64,000 nucleotides of DNA from Mycobacterium sp. E2479 (GTDB lineage Bacteria; Actinomycetota; Actinomycetes; Mycobacteriales; Mycobacteriaceae). Location of the stretch: contig NZ_LZJR01000027.1 of NCBI RefSeq assembly GCF_001667925.1, forward strand, positions 43,580-107,579, read 5' to 3'. Both the position numbers and the translations under genes were made by a program. Positions 33,202 through 41,859 of the stretch are shown here, in pieces (position 1 is the first letter of the stretch; each line of letters opens with the position of its first letter). The notes beneath the pieces were generated by a model. It was not told the DNA's origin and did no database searches. It saw only the letters and a list, made by a program, of their open reading frames with translations.

Positions 33202-34407
33202 CTACGCCAGGGTCGGATACGCGGCGGGCTCAAAGTCGAAGACCCGGCGAGCATTACCCTGCAGCACTTTGTACTTGTCGAGGTCGGACCGGCCGTCGAG
33301 TGCCTTATGAGCGGCCTGAAGGGAGTTGGGCCACAGGCTGTCGGTGTGCGGATAATCCGTTTCAATCATCACATTGTCGACGCCGATGGAGTCGAGGTTA
33401 GCCGCCCCGAAGTCATCCTCAATGAAGCAGCCATACATGTGGTCGCGGAAAAGCTGGCGCGGTGACTCCGGAAAAATCTCGGGGTCGGTGGGCACCGGGG
33501 TCAAGCGCATCGTGGCCGGATCGACCGCCCAGTTGTTGGCGCGCAGGTACTGGTAGTCGGTGGCGACATGTTCTGCACGCTCGATGAGGTAGGGGATCCA
33601 GCCGATGCCGCCCTCGGCCAGCACGATCTTCAGGTCGGGGTACTTCTGAAGCTTGCCCGAGAACAACCAATCCGTGGTTGAGTTCGCGAGATTGAGGTTG
33701 ATGTTGACCGCCTGAACCCCGAAAGGTGCGTCAGGGGATGTGGTCGGGCTAACCGACGACGAGCCGATGTGCGTGCACAGCGGCATCTTCGTCTCGTTCA
33801 CCGCCGCGAAGAAGTCGTCCCATGCCCCCGAGTGGATGGACGGAAATCCCAACGGGTGCAGGTTCTCCGAGAAGGCAATGGCTTTGGCACCCTTGCCGGC
33901 GCACCGTAGCGTCTCCTCGACGGCCAAACGGGTATCCCACAACGGAACGATGACCATGGGGATGTAGCGACCGGGCGCCGCCGCGCACCACTCATCTATG
34001 ACGAAGTCGTTGTACGCCCGCACGCACTTGAGACCCAGATCGCGGTCACCGAGGTGGGCGAACATCTGACCACAGAACCTTGGGAAGAACGGAAAGTTCA
34101 GTCCCGCGATCACATGATCCTCGTCCATGTCAGGGATGCGGGCCACCGGGTCGAAGTATGCGCGGGGCATATCGTCATAATTCACTGGAAGCGGGGAATA
34201 CTCGGCCGGCCTTTGGTGAGCCGCGACCAAGATGCCCAGCACCGACGCGCGCGCTTGCTCGTAGACCCACGTATCGACGCCGTCGATGCGCTCGACGTGT
34301 GGCACTCGATCGCGGTCGGCGGCCGATGCGCGGTCGACCCATAGATTCGGTGGCTCGATGATGTGGTCATCGACGGAGATCATCCATTGAAGATCTTGCT
34401 TGTCCAC
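33202..34407 (-). CDS. Amidohydrolase family 2 metal-dependent hydrolase/decarboxylase
   Basis: A 401-residue homologue of the enzyme at 12,194. It has SVDDHIIEPPNLW (about 11-23), MVIVPLWDTRL, CTHIGSSS and the metal-site segment ETDYPHTDSLWP near the C-terminus. The start GTG 34407 is set by an AAGGAGG site at 34413-34419; an upstream frame extension has no support. Second gene of the operon P450-amidohydrolase-aldehyde dehydrogenase-CaiB, with 65 bp to the P450 stop and 27 bp to the dehydrogenase. Likely hydrolyses or decarboxylates a ring-derived intermediate; not demonstrated. Confidence 0.9.
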   Translation of the reverse strand: MDKQDLQWMISVDDHIIEPPNLWVDRASAADRDRVPHVERIDGVDTWVYEQARASVLGILVAAHQRPAEYSPLPVNYDDMPRAYFDPVARIPDMDEDHVIAGLNFPFFPRFCGQMFAHLGDRDLGLKCVRAYNDFVIDEWCAAAPGRYIPMVIVPLWDTRLAVEETLRCAGKGAKAIAFSENLHPLGFPSIHSGAWDDFFAAVNETKMPLCTHIGSSSVSPTTSPDAPFGVQAVNINLNLANSTTDWLFSGKLQKYPDLKIVLAEGGIGWIPYLIERAEHVATDYQYLRANNWAVDPATMRLTPVPTDPEIFPESPRQLFRDHMYGCFIEDDFGAANLDSIGVDNVMIETDYPHTDSLWPNSLQAAHKALDGRSDLDKYKVLQGNARRVFDFEPAAYPTLA

Positions 34408-34412
34408 AAGTT

Positions 34413-34419
34413 CCTCCTT
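34413..34419 (-). promoter_or_regulatory. Strong ribosome binding site fixing a GTG start
   Basis: AAGGAGG on the minus strand lies 5 nt before GTG 34407 of the amidohydrolase. It decides for this GTG over an in-frame ATG at 34476 that would overlap the upstream P450 gene. Confidence 0.8.
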
Positions 34420-34472
34420 GATTTCGCTATTACGTTGGCTGCGAGACGATATCGGCGGTCGCCTGCCGCCTC

Positions 34473-35699
34473 TCACCGGCTGATGCCGGCACCCGGCGTG
34501 AAGACGACGGGCAGGGCGCGGTAGCCCCGGGTGACCGAGTTCCCGTGAAAATCAACTTTTGCCCCAGGGGGGATGGCGTAGTCGGGTATCCGATTCAGGG
34601 TCTGCTCGACGCCCACCCGAAACTCGAGCCGGGCGAGATTGGAGCCCAGACAGCGATGGACGCCGGCTCCGAACCCGAGGTGACGATTTGTCTGCCGGTC
34701 GAGAATGCATTTGTTCGGCTCGTCGAACTCGCGCGCGTCGCGGTTGGCGGCCGCATAGTTCACGACGACCGTCTCTCCGGGACAGAACTTGTGGTCGCTT
34801 AGTTCAACCTCTTCTGCGACTGAGCGATGCAGTCCGTGGACCGAACCGGCGAACCGGATGAATTCCTCTATCGCCACGGGCATCAACCCGGCTTCGCGTA
34901 CGAGTCGGTCGCGATCCGCGGAATGGGTGCCCAGATAGAAGAAGGCGAACGACATTGCACTAGAGGTCGTTTCGAGCCCCGCTTGCACCAGCAGCATCAC
35001 ATTCGCGACAACGTCGTCGAAGCTCAATTTCTCGCCGTCGATCTCGGCGGCTAGTAGAACGTCGATCAGGTCATCACGCGGCGGTTCACCACGACGCTTG
35101 TCGATCTCCTCGCGTACGCGGAGGTAGAGATTCGTCATCGAACCGTTTCGGATCTCTTCGCTCTCACCATTGATCGCGAGGTCGGCTGTCTCGATGTAGA
35201 GCGGCACGTCCTCAACGGGCATGCCGAGTACGTACCGGAAGAACACGATTCCAGGTTGCTGCCATGCAACGTCTGCGAGATCGCCGCTGCCCAGCTCGAT
35301 GAAATTGTCGATCAACCCATCGGTGACCGCACGCACCTGAGGTTCCAGCTCCTTCATTCGGCCCGGAGAGAAATACGGATTGAGAACTTTGCGAAGCTGT
35401 TGCTGCCGTGGGGGATCCAAGGTGATCACGATGTCGCCGAACGACATCGGGTTGCCCTCGAGTCCCAGGGGCTTGCTGGAGAAGCTGCGCCAGTTCCGCA
35501 AAATCTCGTAGCAGTCGTCGTAGCGGGTGGCGATCCACGCGCCCCCCGGCGTGGGGCCCAGGAATGGCACGTCCTGGTGACTGAACGGTCCGTTCTCCTG
35601 CATCACCGAGTAGACCTCGTAGAGGAATTCTTGATCGTTGAAATCCTCGTGACGAAGGTCGAGGTTCCGGGCGTGTTCCTCCGGTGATTTGCTCACCAT
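34473..35699 (-). CDS. Cytochrome P450 monooxygenase
   Basis: A 408-residue P450. The I-helix is QAGLETT (about 239-245, lacking the usual acidic residue at the first position but with ETT), ExxR is E279/R282 and the heme loop is LGFGAGVHRCLG with Cys350. ATG 35699 has GGAAAGGA at good distance. It heads the leftward operon with the amidohydrolase, the interrupted aldehyde dehydrogenase and a CaiB. A TetR gene is divergent across 321 bp and probably regulates the operon. Plausible route: P450 hydroxylation, aldehyde oxidation, CoA activation. Substrate unknown. Confidence 0.95.
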   Translation of the reverse strand: MVSKSPEEHARNLDLRHEDFNDQEFLYEVYSVMQENGPFSHQDVPFLGPTPGGAWIATRYDDCYEILRNWRSFSSKPLGLEGNPMSFGDIVITLDPPRQQQLRKVLNPYFSPGRMKELEPQVRAVTDGLIDNFIELGSGDLADVAWQQPGIVFFRYVLGMPVEDVPLYIETADLAINGESEEIRNGSMTNLYLRVREEIDKRRGEPPRDDLIDVLLAAEIDGEKLSFDDVVANVMLLVQAGLETTSSAMSFAFFYLGTHSADRDRLVREAGLMPVAIEEFIRFAGSVHGLHRSVAEEVELSDHKFCPGETVVVNYAAANRDAREFDEPNKCILDRQTNRHLGFGAGVHRCLGSNLARLEFRVGVEQTLNRIPDYAIPPGAKVDFHGNSVTRGYRALPVVFTPGAGISR

Positions 35700-36020
35700 A
35701 GGTAGTCCTTTCCGCCCCCGCCGACCTCGAGACACCGCCAGCGGTCAGCCCGGCCAGACAGCCACCATCGAGAGGCCGACCACATTCCAGGCACGCCGCA
35801 ATCGTGCCGCCGTCCACGTGCCATCTGCGCCGGCCCTCAGATTTCTCGCACACGCCGAAATTCGCTTTGGCAGCACAGTAAATCGTCGGCCCCGCGGAGT
35901 CAAGTCGCACTCGATAACTACCTGAAAGCACTTAGGATCGACGCGCCCGCGCAGGGCGCGAACGGGCGGCACGCGTGCAGGCGTCCCCTCAGCCGACGGC
36001 TGCTCGCTAAAGTATGTGTG
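35700..36020. promoter_or_regulatory. Divergent promoter region between P450 operon and TetR gene
   Basis: This 321-bp gap must carry promoters for both flanking genes. Its right end is AT-richer (GCTCGCTAAAGTATGTGTG just before the TetR start). I see no strong long palindrome and no additional gene. Confidence 0.45.
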
Positions 36021-36710
36021 ATGACCACAGGCGCGCGGCGGCGAGTTCGCGACAAGGACGGCAAACAACGAGCCCTCCTTGAAGCAGCCGCTGAAGTGTT
36101 TGCCGAAGCGGGATACGCGGCCGCCGCGACGAAGGAGATCGCCCGTCGTGCGGGCTGCTCCGAGGCGATGCTGTTCCACTACTTCGTAGACAAGCGAGGC
36201 ATCTTCGAGCAAGTCGTTTCTCGACAGATCGCGGACCTGGTCAGTGAGGCAGAAGAGCAAGTCGTGGCGGATCTGCCTACGCGCTTCGAGGACTATATCG
36301 AGCGGCTTTTCTTTGCGAGATTAAGGATCGATGACCGGGACAGCGGCGTTCCCGGCTGGGACATCTCCGGTCGGGCGTTGTCAGATCCCGACTTCTCGCT
36401 GCGGGTGCTGCAACCCAATCACGCACGCCGTACGGCCGTGATTGCCGAAGGCGTTCGCCACTATCAGGCCGCGGGGCAGATCCGGGCCGACGTCGACGCC
36501 GACCTGTTCGCCGAGCTGCTGGCCAATTTCATCATTTTCACGACGAGCCTCGGACCACGCTGGTTTGGTACGGCCGAGTCAGACATCCGCGCGCAGATCG
36601 AACTGGGTTCGCAAATCCTCGCCAAAGGGGTAAGCACGTCGACTACGAAGCCGCCCGCCAAACGCAGCGGGCGGGTCCAACGGTCCCCCAAGGTGCGTGC
36701 GGCCGACTGA
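36021..36710 (+). CDS. TetR-family transcriptional regulator
   Basis: A 229-residue TetR regulator. DNA-binding domain: KQRALLEAAAEVFAEAGY, with recognition helix CSEAMLFHYFVDKRGIFEQ (about 48-66). The ligand-binding domain includes FEDYIERLFFARLRID and a Lys/Arg-rich tail (TKPPAKRSGRVQRSPK) that may add DNA affinity. The start is ATG 36021, or the adjacent GTG 36018. It is divergent from the P450 operon, so local repression with release by a catabolic intermediate is likely. Confidence 0.92.
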   Translation: MTTGARRRVRDKDGKQRALLEAAAEVFAEAGYAAAATKEIARRAGCSEAMLFHYFVDKRGIFEQVVSRQIADLVSEAEEQVVADLPTRFEDYIERLFFARLRIDDRDSGVPGWDISGRALSDPDFSLRVLQPNHARRTAVIAEGVRHYQAAGQIRADVDADLFAELLANFIIFTTSLGPRWFGTAESDIRAQIELGSQILAKGVSTSTTKPPAKRSGRVQRSPKVRAAD

Positions 36711-36719
36711 AAGCCCCAA

Positions 36720-36750
36720 CGACTCAACCCTGGCCAGGGTTATCGAGTCG
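36720..36750. terminator. Nested palindrome after TetR gene
   Basis: A 16-bp perfect palindrome AACCCTGGCCAGGGTT (36726-36741) lies within outer CGACTC/GAGTCG arms, forming a long hairpin just after the TetR stop. There is no T run, which is common for actinobacterial terminators. It might alternatively be an operator for the following gene; TTGACA at 36754-36759 adjoins it. Confidence 0.45.
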
Positions 36751-36922
36751 CACTTGACACGTCAGCTTTCCCGTCGCTAGCGTCGTTGCCAACCAAGCCG
36801 TAGCCATGCGGATGCAGAACGCTCTGCTCGACCGGCACGAGCGTGAGGACAGGAAGTGGCGTGTGTGCACTCATCGGGGTGGGTAACGCACTTCAGCAGA
36901 CATTGACACGGAAAGCCACACG

Positions 36923-39271
36923 ATGATCGCTCTGCGTGGGATTCGTGTCGTCGAGTGGGCGACGGAAATTTCGGGCCCGTACTGCACCAAGTTGTTCGCC
37001 GACCTCGGAGCGGAGGTCATCAAGATAGAGGATTCGGACGGGGATCCGTTCCGCCGCAGGACGATTGGCGATCAACACGAAGCCGGCGCGCTGTTCAAAT
37101 TCTTAAACGCCGGCAAGCGGTCGGTCGTTGGCACTTCGCTGGCCGACCTGGAGCCCCAGATCGTTTCCGCCGATGTGTTCGTCGATTCTCTGGGCCCCGA
37201 AGCACTCGACCGCGAGGCCCTCCTACAGCGAGCGCCACACCTGGTGATCGTGGCGCTCTCTCCTTACGGCTTGACCGGACCGTACCGGGACCGACCCTCG
37301 ACGGAGTTCACGATCCAGGCCGAGAGCGGAACCCTGGCGTTGCGAGGTCGTCCGGACCAACCGCCCATTCAAGCCGGCGGCCGAGTCTTCGAATGGGTAA
37401 TGGCCAGCTACGCCGCCGTCGCGGCGCTTGGTGCATTGCGGCGAGTTCAACTCGGAGGCGCAGGCGAAATCGTGGACTGCTCATTGCTGGAGACGTGTCA
37501 CCTCAGCGCCAGCGGATTCGCCGACCTCTACCACGAGTTGGCCGGTCGTCCCCGTTTGGCCGTGCCGGCGCGACAGGTTGAAATCCCTTCCATCGAACCA
37601 ACGGCGGACGGATGGGTGGGCTTCAATACCAATACCCGCCAACAATTCGAGTCGTTCCTGGCGATGATCGGCCGACTGGATCTGCTCGACGAGGACCAAG
37701 CCTGGGCCGCCGCCACGACGCGATGGGAACGCCGGGAGGAGTGGAATCGGATTGTGCGGGAATGGACGGCGCAACGTTCCACAGACGAGATCGTCGCGTT
37801 GGCCTCCGATCTGCGGATCCCCGTCTCACCCGTCAACAATGGCCAGACCGTGTTGGACCACCTTCAGTTCGCGGCGCGCGGCGTGTGGGGCAGGTATGCC
37901 GACGGCAGCTTTACCCACCCGTTGGCGCCGTACCGGATCAATGGCCGACGCCCCTCCCCCACCGCCGGCGCTCCCCCGCTCGGCGAAATGGCAAAAGTAC
38001 CTGCCCACAACAGGATTACGACCACAGCCGACGGTGCACCACGACTTCCTCTGGAGGGCATACGAATTCTCGACGCGACAGCGTGGTGGGCGGGTCCCTG
38101 CTCCACCCACATTCTCGCCGCGCTCGGCGCTGAGGTCATTCACCTGGAGTCGACGGACCACCCCGACGGCGCACGGATGGCGGCCGCGGCGTTTGCAAAT
38201 CAGTCTCAGTGGTGGGAGCGGTCGGGGATGTACTTGGCGACCAACGCCAACAAGCAAGGGCTCACGCTCGACCTGTCTTCGCCCGAAGGGCGGGGGCTGC
38301 TTTTCGGGCTTGTCGAACGCTCGGACATTCTGGTCGAGAACTTCTCGCCCCGCGTCTTCGACAATTTCGCCATCACGTGGGAGGCCGTCAGTGAGCGGAA
38401 CCCCCGAATCGTGATGGTCCGCATGCCTGCCTTCGGGCTCGACGGACCGTGGCGCAACAACGTGGGTTTCGCGCAAACGATGGAGCAGATGACTGGAATG
38501 GCGTGGGTGACCGGTCACGAGTACGACCAGCCGCGAATCCCCAGAGGCCCGTGTGACCCACTGGCTGGAATGCACTCCGCATTCGCCATGCTGGCCGGAC
38601 TTCGGCGACGCGACGAAACCGGCCAAGGGTGCTTCATCGAAGTATCGATGGTTGAGTCCGCGCTCAACGCCGCCGCCGAGCAGGTTGTCGAATTCACCGC
38701 CTACGGGAACCTGATATCGCGATTGGGAAACCGCAGCCGTGACGCTGCCCCACAAGGGCTCTATCCGTGCGCGGGAACCGAACGATGGCTGGCGATCTCG
38801 GTCGCCACGGACGAGCAGTGGCGCCTACTCAAGTCGGCTCTGCGCGAACCGGATTGGGCAAACGACCCCGCGTTGGACACTTATGACGGGCGCGTGCGGG
38901 CACATGATGTGATCGATAAGCACCTCGAGCAATGGGCTGCCCAATACGATTCCGCGGCCGCCGCACAGTTGCTCGTTGAACGTGGTATTCCGGCTGCAGA
39001 TTTGGCAGACGCCAGGGTCGGTTCGATGCACCCTCAGCTGGCAGCACGGGGCTTCTTCGAAAGCCTCGACCATCCCATCGTGGGACGGCATCACGTGCCT
39101 GCGATTCCCTTCAGGTACCGCAGCGTTGAGACGTGGTATCGGTCGGCAGCGCCGACCTTAGGGCAGCACAACGCGAGCATCCTCGGCGACCTACTGGGCC
39201 TCGACTCCGCATTGATTGCAGCGCTCACAGAAAAAGGAGTCATCGGGACCAGCCCAGGCGGATTGGACTAG
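36923..39271 (+). CDS. Tandem (double-domain) CaiB/BaiF CoA-transferase
   Basis: A 782-residue fusion of two CaiB/BaiF domains. Domain 1 (about 1-365) has GIRVVEWATEISGPYC, AEVIKIEDSDGDP and the Asp in EIVDCSLLE. Domain 2 (about 375-775) starts LEGIRILDATAWWAGP and has AEVIHLESTDHPDG; its putative catalytic position reads CFIEVSMVE, Glu for Asp. One active and one altered half-site is possible. It opens a rightward operon with ferredoxin (5-bp gap), alcohol dehydrogenase and an epoxide-hydrolase-like protein. Another fusion of this kind is at 7,788. Confidence 0.9.
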   Translation: MIALRGIRVVEWATEISGPYCTKLFADLGAEVIKIEDSDGDPFRRRTIGDQHEAGALFKFLNAGKRSVVGTSLADLEPQIVSADVFVDSLGPEALDREALLQRAPHLVIVALSPYGLTGPYRDRPSTEFTIQAESGTLALRGRPDQPPIQAGGRVFEWVMASYAAVAALGALRRVQLGGAGEIVDCSLLETCHLSASGFADLYHELAGRPRLAVPARQVEIPSIEPTADGWVGFNTNTRQQFESFLAMIGRLDLLDEDQAWAAATTRWERREEWNRIVREWTAQRSTDEIVALASDLRIPVSPVNNGQTVLDHLQFAARGVWGRYADGSFTHPLAPYRINGRRPSPTAGAPPLGEMAKVPAHNRITTTADGAPRLPLEGIRILDATAWWAGPCSTHILAALGAEVIHLESTDHPDGARMAAAAFANQSQWWERSGMYLATNANKQGLTLDLSSPEGRGLLFGLVERSDILVENFSPRVFDNFAITWEAVSERNPRIVMVRMPAFGLDGPWRNNVGFAQTMEQMTGMAWVTGHEYDQPRIPRGPCDPLAGMHSAFAMLAGLRRRDETGQGCFIEVSMVESALNAAAEQVVEFTAYGNLISRLGNRSRDAAPQGLYPCAGTERWLAISVATDEQWRLLKSALREPDWANDPALDTYDGRVRAHDVIDKHLEQWAAQYDSAAAAQLLVERGIPAADLADARVGSMHPQLAARGFFESLDHPIVGRHHVPAIPFRYRSVETWYRSAAPTLGQHNASILGDLLGLDSALIAALTEKGVIGTSPGGLD

Positions 39272-39276
39272 ACAAC

Positions 39277-39477
39277 GTGAAACTTCATGTCGACAGGGAA
39301 ACGTGCCAAGGCCACAGCCGTTGTTACGCGGCGTATCCCGAATTGTTCGACATCGACGACGAAGGGACCGCCGTCGTGACCATGGAAGATATCCCGTCCC
39401 GGTGGGAAGACCGGGCGCACAACGCAATCGCGAACTGCCCGGAGCGTGCCATACATATCCTCGAGGAGTCGCCATGA
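39277..39477 (+). CDS. Small 3Fe-4S-type ferredoxin
   Basis: A 66-residue ferredoxin of the mycobacterial P450-partner type. Cys ligands lie in ETCQGHSRC (C11 and C17; the Cys usual between them is replaced, as in CxxHxxC 3Fe-4S ferredoxins) and in the C-terminal NCPERAIHI. Length fits the group. It starts at GTG 39277, 5 bp after the double CaiB, and its TGA overlaps the ATG of the dehydrogenase (ATGA). It likely supplies electrons to one of the local P450s; none is in the same operon. Confidence 0.88.
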   Translation: MKLHVDRETCQGHSRCYAAYPELFDIDDEGTAVVTMEDIPSRWEDRAHNAIANCPERAIHILEESP

Positions 39478-40589
39478 AGACCAAGGGAGCAGTTCTGTGG
39501 GGGCCGAACGAGAGGTGGTCGGTGGAAGAGATCGAACTCGATCCGCCACAGGAAGGCGAGCTACTCGTCGAGTTCGAAGCCACCGGTCTATGCCACTCCG
39601 ACCACCACATCCGCACCGGCGATATGTTCGGGGTGAGTTTCCCCTTGATAGGTGGGCACGAAGGGGCGGGCGTCGTTCAGGAGGTTGGTCCGGGAGTCCG
39701 CGATATGGCGGCGGGAGACCACGTGGTCACGTCGTTCCTACCGGCGTGCGGCCGCTGCCGCTGGTGCGCCACGGGCCGTCAGAACCTCTGTGATTACGGG
39801 GCGATCATCCTGGCGGGGGTCCAGGCCGACGGTACCTTTCGGCGCCGAGCCAGAGGACGGGGCATCGGGGCGCTCTCGGGCGTTGGAAGTTTCGCGCAGT
39901 GGGGTGTGTTGTCGGAGGCTTCCGTCGTCAAGATCGACGACGATGTGCCGCTGTCGCGCGCATGTCTTCTCGGTTGCGGCATCACCACCGGCTGGGGTTC
40001 GGCCGTGAATACCGCCAACGTCAGTCCCGGCGACGTGGTTCTCGTGGTCGGCTGCGGAGGGATCGGCTGCGGTGCCATTCAGGGCGCGCGGCTGGCAGGA
40101 GCTGAGCATATCGTCGTGGTGGATATCGAACCGAACAAGCGCGACAAAGCGTTTCAGTTCGGGGCCACGCACTTTGCCACCTCGATGGAGGAAGCAACCC
40201 AGTTAGTCGGTGAGATCACGCGCGGGGTCATGGCCGACTCGGCCATCCTCACGCCAGGTGTGCTCGAAGGCGCGATGATCAACGACGCGCTCAACGTGGT
40301 GCGGAAGGGCGGTGCCGTGGTGGCCACCGCCCTGGCATCGATGTCCGACGTGACGCCGACGCTGCCGCTGACGTTGTTCACGCTGTTCCAGAAACGCCTG
40401 CTGGGCAGCCTGTACGGCGAAGCCAACCCGCGGGCCGACATCCCTCGACTGATCAGCCTCTATCGAAGCGGCAAGCTGTTGCTCGACGAAGCCGTGACCA
40501 CGGAGTACAAGCTCGACGACATCAATGAGGCCTACGACGACATGCTCGCCGGCCGCAACATTCGCGGGGTGATCATCCACGAGCACTGA
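39474..40589 (+). CDS. Zinc-dependent alcohol dehydrogenase (NDMA-dependent/class III-like)
   Basis: A 371-residue medium-chain dehydrogenase. Catalytic zinc ligands: Cys in TGLCHSDHH and GGHEGAGVV; structural zinc four-Cys loop CGRCRWCATGRQNLC; Rossmann VVGCGGIGCGAIQGA. The ATG overlaps the ferredoxin stop; a longer in-frame extension to 39216 is not coding. It resembles the mycobacterial alcohol dehydrogenases with tightly bound nicotinamide that need an external acceptor such as mycofactocin, an inference from family likeness. It should oxidise an alcohol made by a P450 or by epoxide opening. Confidence 0.92.
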   Translation: MKTKGAVLWGPNERWSVEEIELDPPQEGELLVEFEATGLCHSDHHIRTGDMFGVSFPLIGGHEGAGVVQEVGPGVRDMAAGDHVVTSFLPACGRCRWCATGRQNLCDYGAIILAGVQADGTFRRRARGRGIGALSGVGSFAQWGVLSEASVVKIDDDVPLSRACLLGCGITTGWGSAVNTANVSPGDVVLVVGCGGIGCGAIQGARLAGAEHIVVVDIEPNKRDKAFQFGATHFATSMEEATQLVGEITRGVMADSAILTPGVLEGAMINDALNVVRKGGAVVATALASMSDVTPTLPLTLFTLFQKRLLGSLYGEANPRADIPRLISLYRSGKLLLDEAVTTEYKLDDINEAYDDMLAGRNIRGVIIHEH

Positions 40590-40666
40590 TGTGTCGAGAG
40601 GCAGATCCGCATCATCTTTTAGCCCGCGCAGGTGATCCACCTACTCGCAGTGAAAGGATACATTTT

Positions 40667-41080
40667 ATGTCTTCGCCAGCGGATATCGTCCGCCACTTCT
40701 GCGCTTTGATGGAGAAGCGAGACGCCGAAGCGTTACGTCCCCTGCTCGCCGAAGGGGCCGTTTATCAGAACGTCGGAATGCCTGCCTTCACCGGACCGGA
40801 CGCCATCGTGGAGAACATGGCGGCCCAGTTCGCTATGTTCCCGGACGCCTACGCCTTCGAGATCGTGAACCTCGCCAGCGACGGTTCCGTGGTGCTCACC
40901 GAACGCCTGGACTACATCCAGACTCCGGATGGACGCAAGCCGGCCATCCCCGTAATGGGGACCTTCGTCGTCGATGGCGACGGGAGGATCACACGCTGGA
41001 CCGACTACTTCGACCTGAATCTGACGATCAAGCTGCTTCAAGGCGAGGACATCAGCGCACTGGTGCCCGCGTCCGCATGA
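40667..41080 (+). CDS. SnoaL-fold protein of limonene-1,2-epoxide hydrolase type
   Basis: A 137-residue NTF2/SnoaL-like protein. It keeps the arrangement of the limonene-1,2-epoxide hydrolase active site: R-x-D in TERLDYIQ (Arg and Asp) and a later Asp in RWTDYFDL, the Asp-Arg-Asp triad. The ATG has GAAAGGA upstream. It follows the alcohol dehydrogenase by 77 bp. An epoxide hydrolase would fit next to a P450/dehydrogenase pathway; a ketosteroid-isomerase-like role is the alternative. Confidence 0.75.
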   Translation: MSSPADIVRHFCALMEKRDAEALRPLLAEGAVYQNVGMPAFTGPDAIVENMAAQFAMFPDAYAFEIVNLASDGSVVLTERLDYIQTPDGRKPAIPVMGTFVVDGDGRITRWTDYFDLNLTIKLLQGEDISALVPASA

Positions 41081-41122
41081 GTTGGCACATCATGATTCGA
41101 ACTTAGCTGAGGATTAGGAGCC

Positions 41123-41518
41123 ATGCGGGTGCCACGGGCCGTCGCCAAATTCAATCGTCGAGTCACCAATCCAGCGGCTCGGTCGATCACGCCGTGGCTT
41201 CCGTACCAAGGGACGCTCGAACATGTCGGACGCAAATCAGGCACGCGTTATCTAACGCCGCTGTTGGTCTTTCCCACCCCCGACGGCTTCGTCGTCCTCA
41301 TCGGGTACGGGCTGCATTCGGACTGGGTGAAGAATGTTTTGGCCGGCGGACAGGCGGTATTGCACAGGCGCGGCAGTAGTATCGAGCTGGTCAATCCTCG
41401 TCTTGTGAGTAAGGCCGAGGGCGCAGCGATCGTTTCGGGGCCATCAGGGATGTTCTACCGCCTGTTTCCGTATAACGAAGCAGCGATGGTGTTGACCAAG
41501 GTCGATTCCACGCAGTGA
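41123..41518 (+). CDS. F420H2-dependent nitroreductase-family protein (Ddn-like)
   Basis: A 131-residue split beta-barrel protein of the deazaflavin-dependent nitroreductase family. GTLEHVGRKSGTRYLTPLLV and GFVVLIGYGLHSDWVKNVLAGG are the conserved core. These enzymes use F420H2 to reduce quinones or unsaturated lactones. It is intact, 42 bp after the SnoaL-fold gene; a badly deleted copy lies at 25,926-26,038. Sequence after its stop holds IS-end-like repeats. Confidence 0.9.
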   Translation: MRVPRAVAKFNRRVTNPAARSITPWLPYQGTLEHVGRKSGTRYLTPLLVFPTPDGFVVLIGYGLHSDWVKNVLAGGQAVLHRRGSSIELVNPRLVSKAEGAAIVSGPSGMFYRLFPYNEAAMVLTKVDSTQ

Positions 41519-41610
41519 CTTTGGGATCACAACTACCCAGTCCAGACACCAGCCGCCGCGGTGCCCCAATACCGACGCGACCGCCGCAACTCCAAGAGGC
41601 TCGCGGGGAG

Positions 41611-41675
41611 TGTTAAGGATCAACCGAAACACTGTCAGGCATCACCCGAAGCCGAAACGTCAAGCATCACCCGAG
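41611..41675. repeat. IS-end-like repeat remnant (three units)
   Basis: Three units of the 18-bp motif TGTCAAGCATCACCCGAA (variants GTTAAGGATCAACCGAA, GTCAGGCATCACCCGAA, GTCAAGCATCACCCGAG) lie in the 341-bp gap after the nitroreductase. They match arrays at 27,556 and 51,124. No transposase reading frame remains here. The rest of the gap 41,519-41,859 has no gene. Confidence 0.55.
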
Positions 41676-41812
41676 GGCGGGCGACGGCCTGTTGTAGATT
41701 CGCCTACTTGTCTAGCGGCTGGTACAGGGCGGTCGGCACCGGAGCCTGGTGTGCGACGTTTCGATTGAGGGAAGGCGGCGGCGACCCCTGACGAACGGTA
41801 GTCGCTTAGCGT

Positions 41813-41818
41813 AGGAGG
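41813..41818 (+). promoter_or_regulatory. Ribosome binding site leading into an interrupted TetR start
   Basis: AGGAGG lies 5 nt before ATG 41824, in frame with the TetR gene, but that frame meets TAG at 41854 after ten codons (MNGHSPRRAR). This looks like the original TetR start, now followed by a nonsense codon; the present protein would restart at GTG 41860. Confidence 0.55.
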
Positions 41819-41859
41819 ATGGCATGAACGGTCACTCGCCTCGGCGGGCCAGGTAGCCG

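Noticed and set aside
39133..39276. A longer N-terminus for the ferredoxin
   Set aside because: The extension lies inside the double CaiB gene; the GTG at 39277 gives the normal ferredoxin length.
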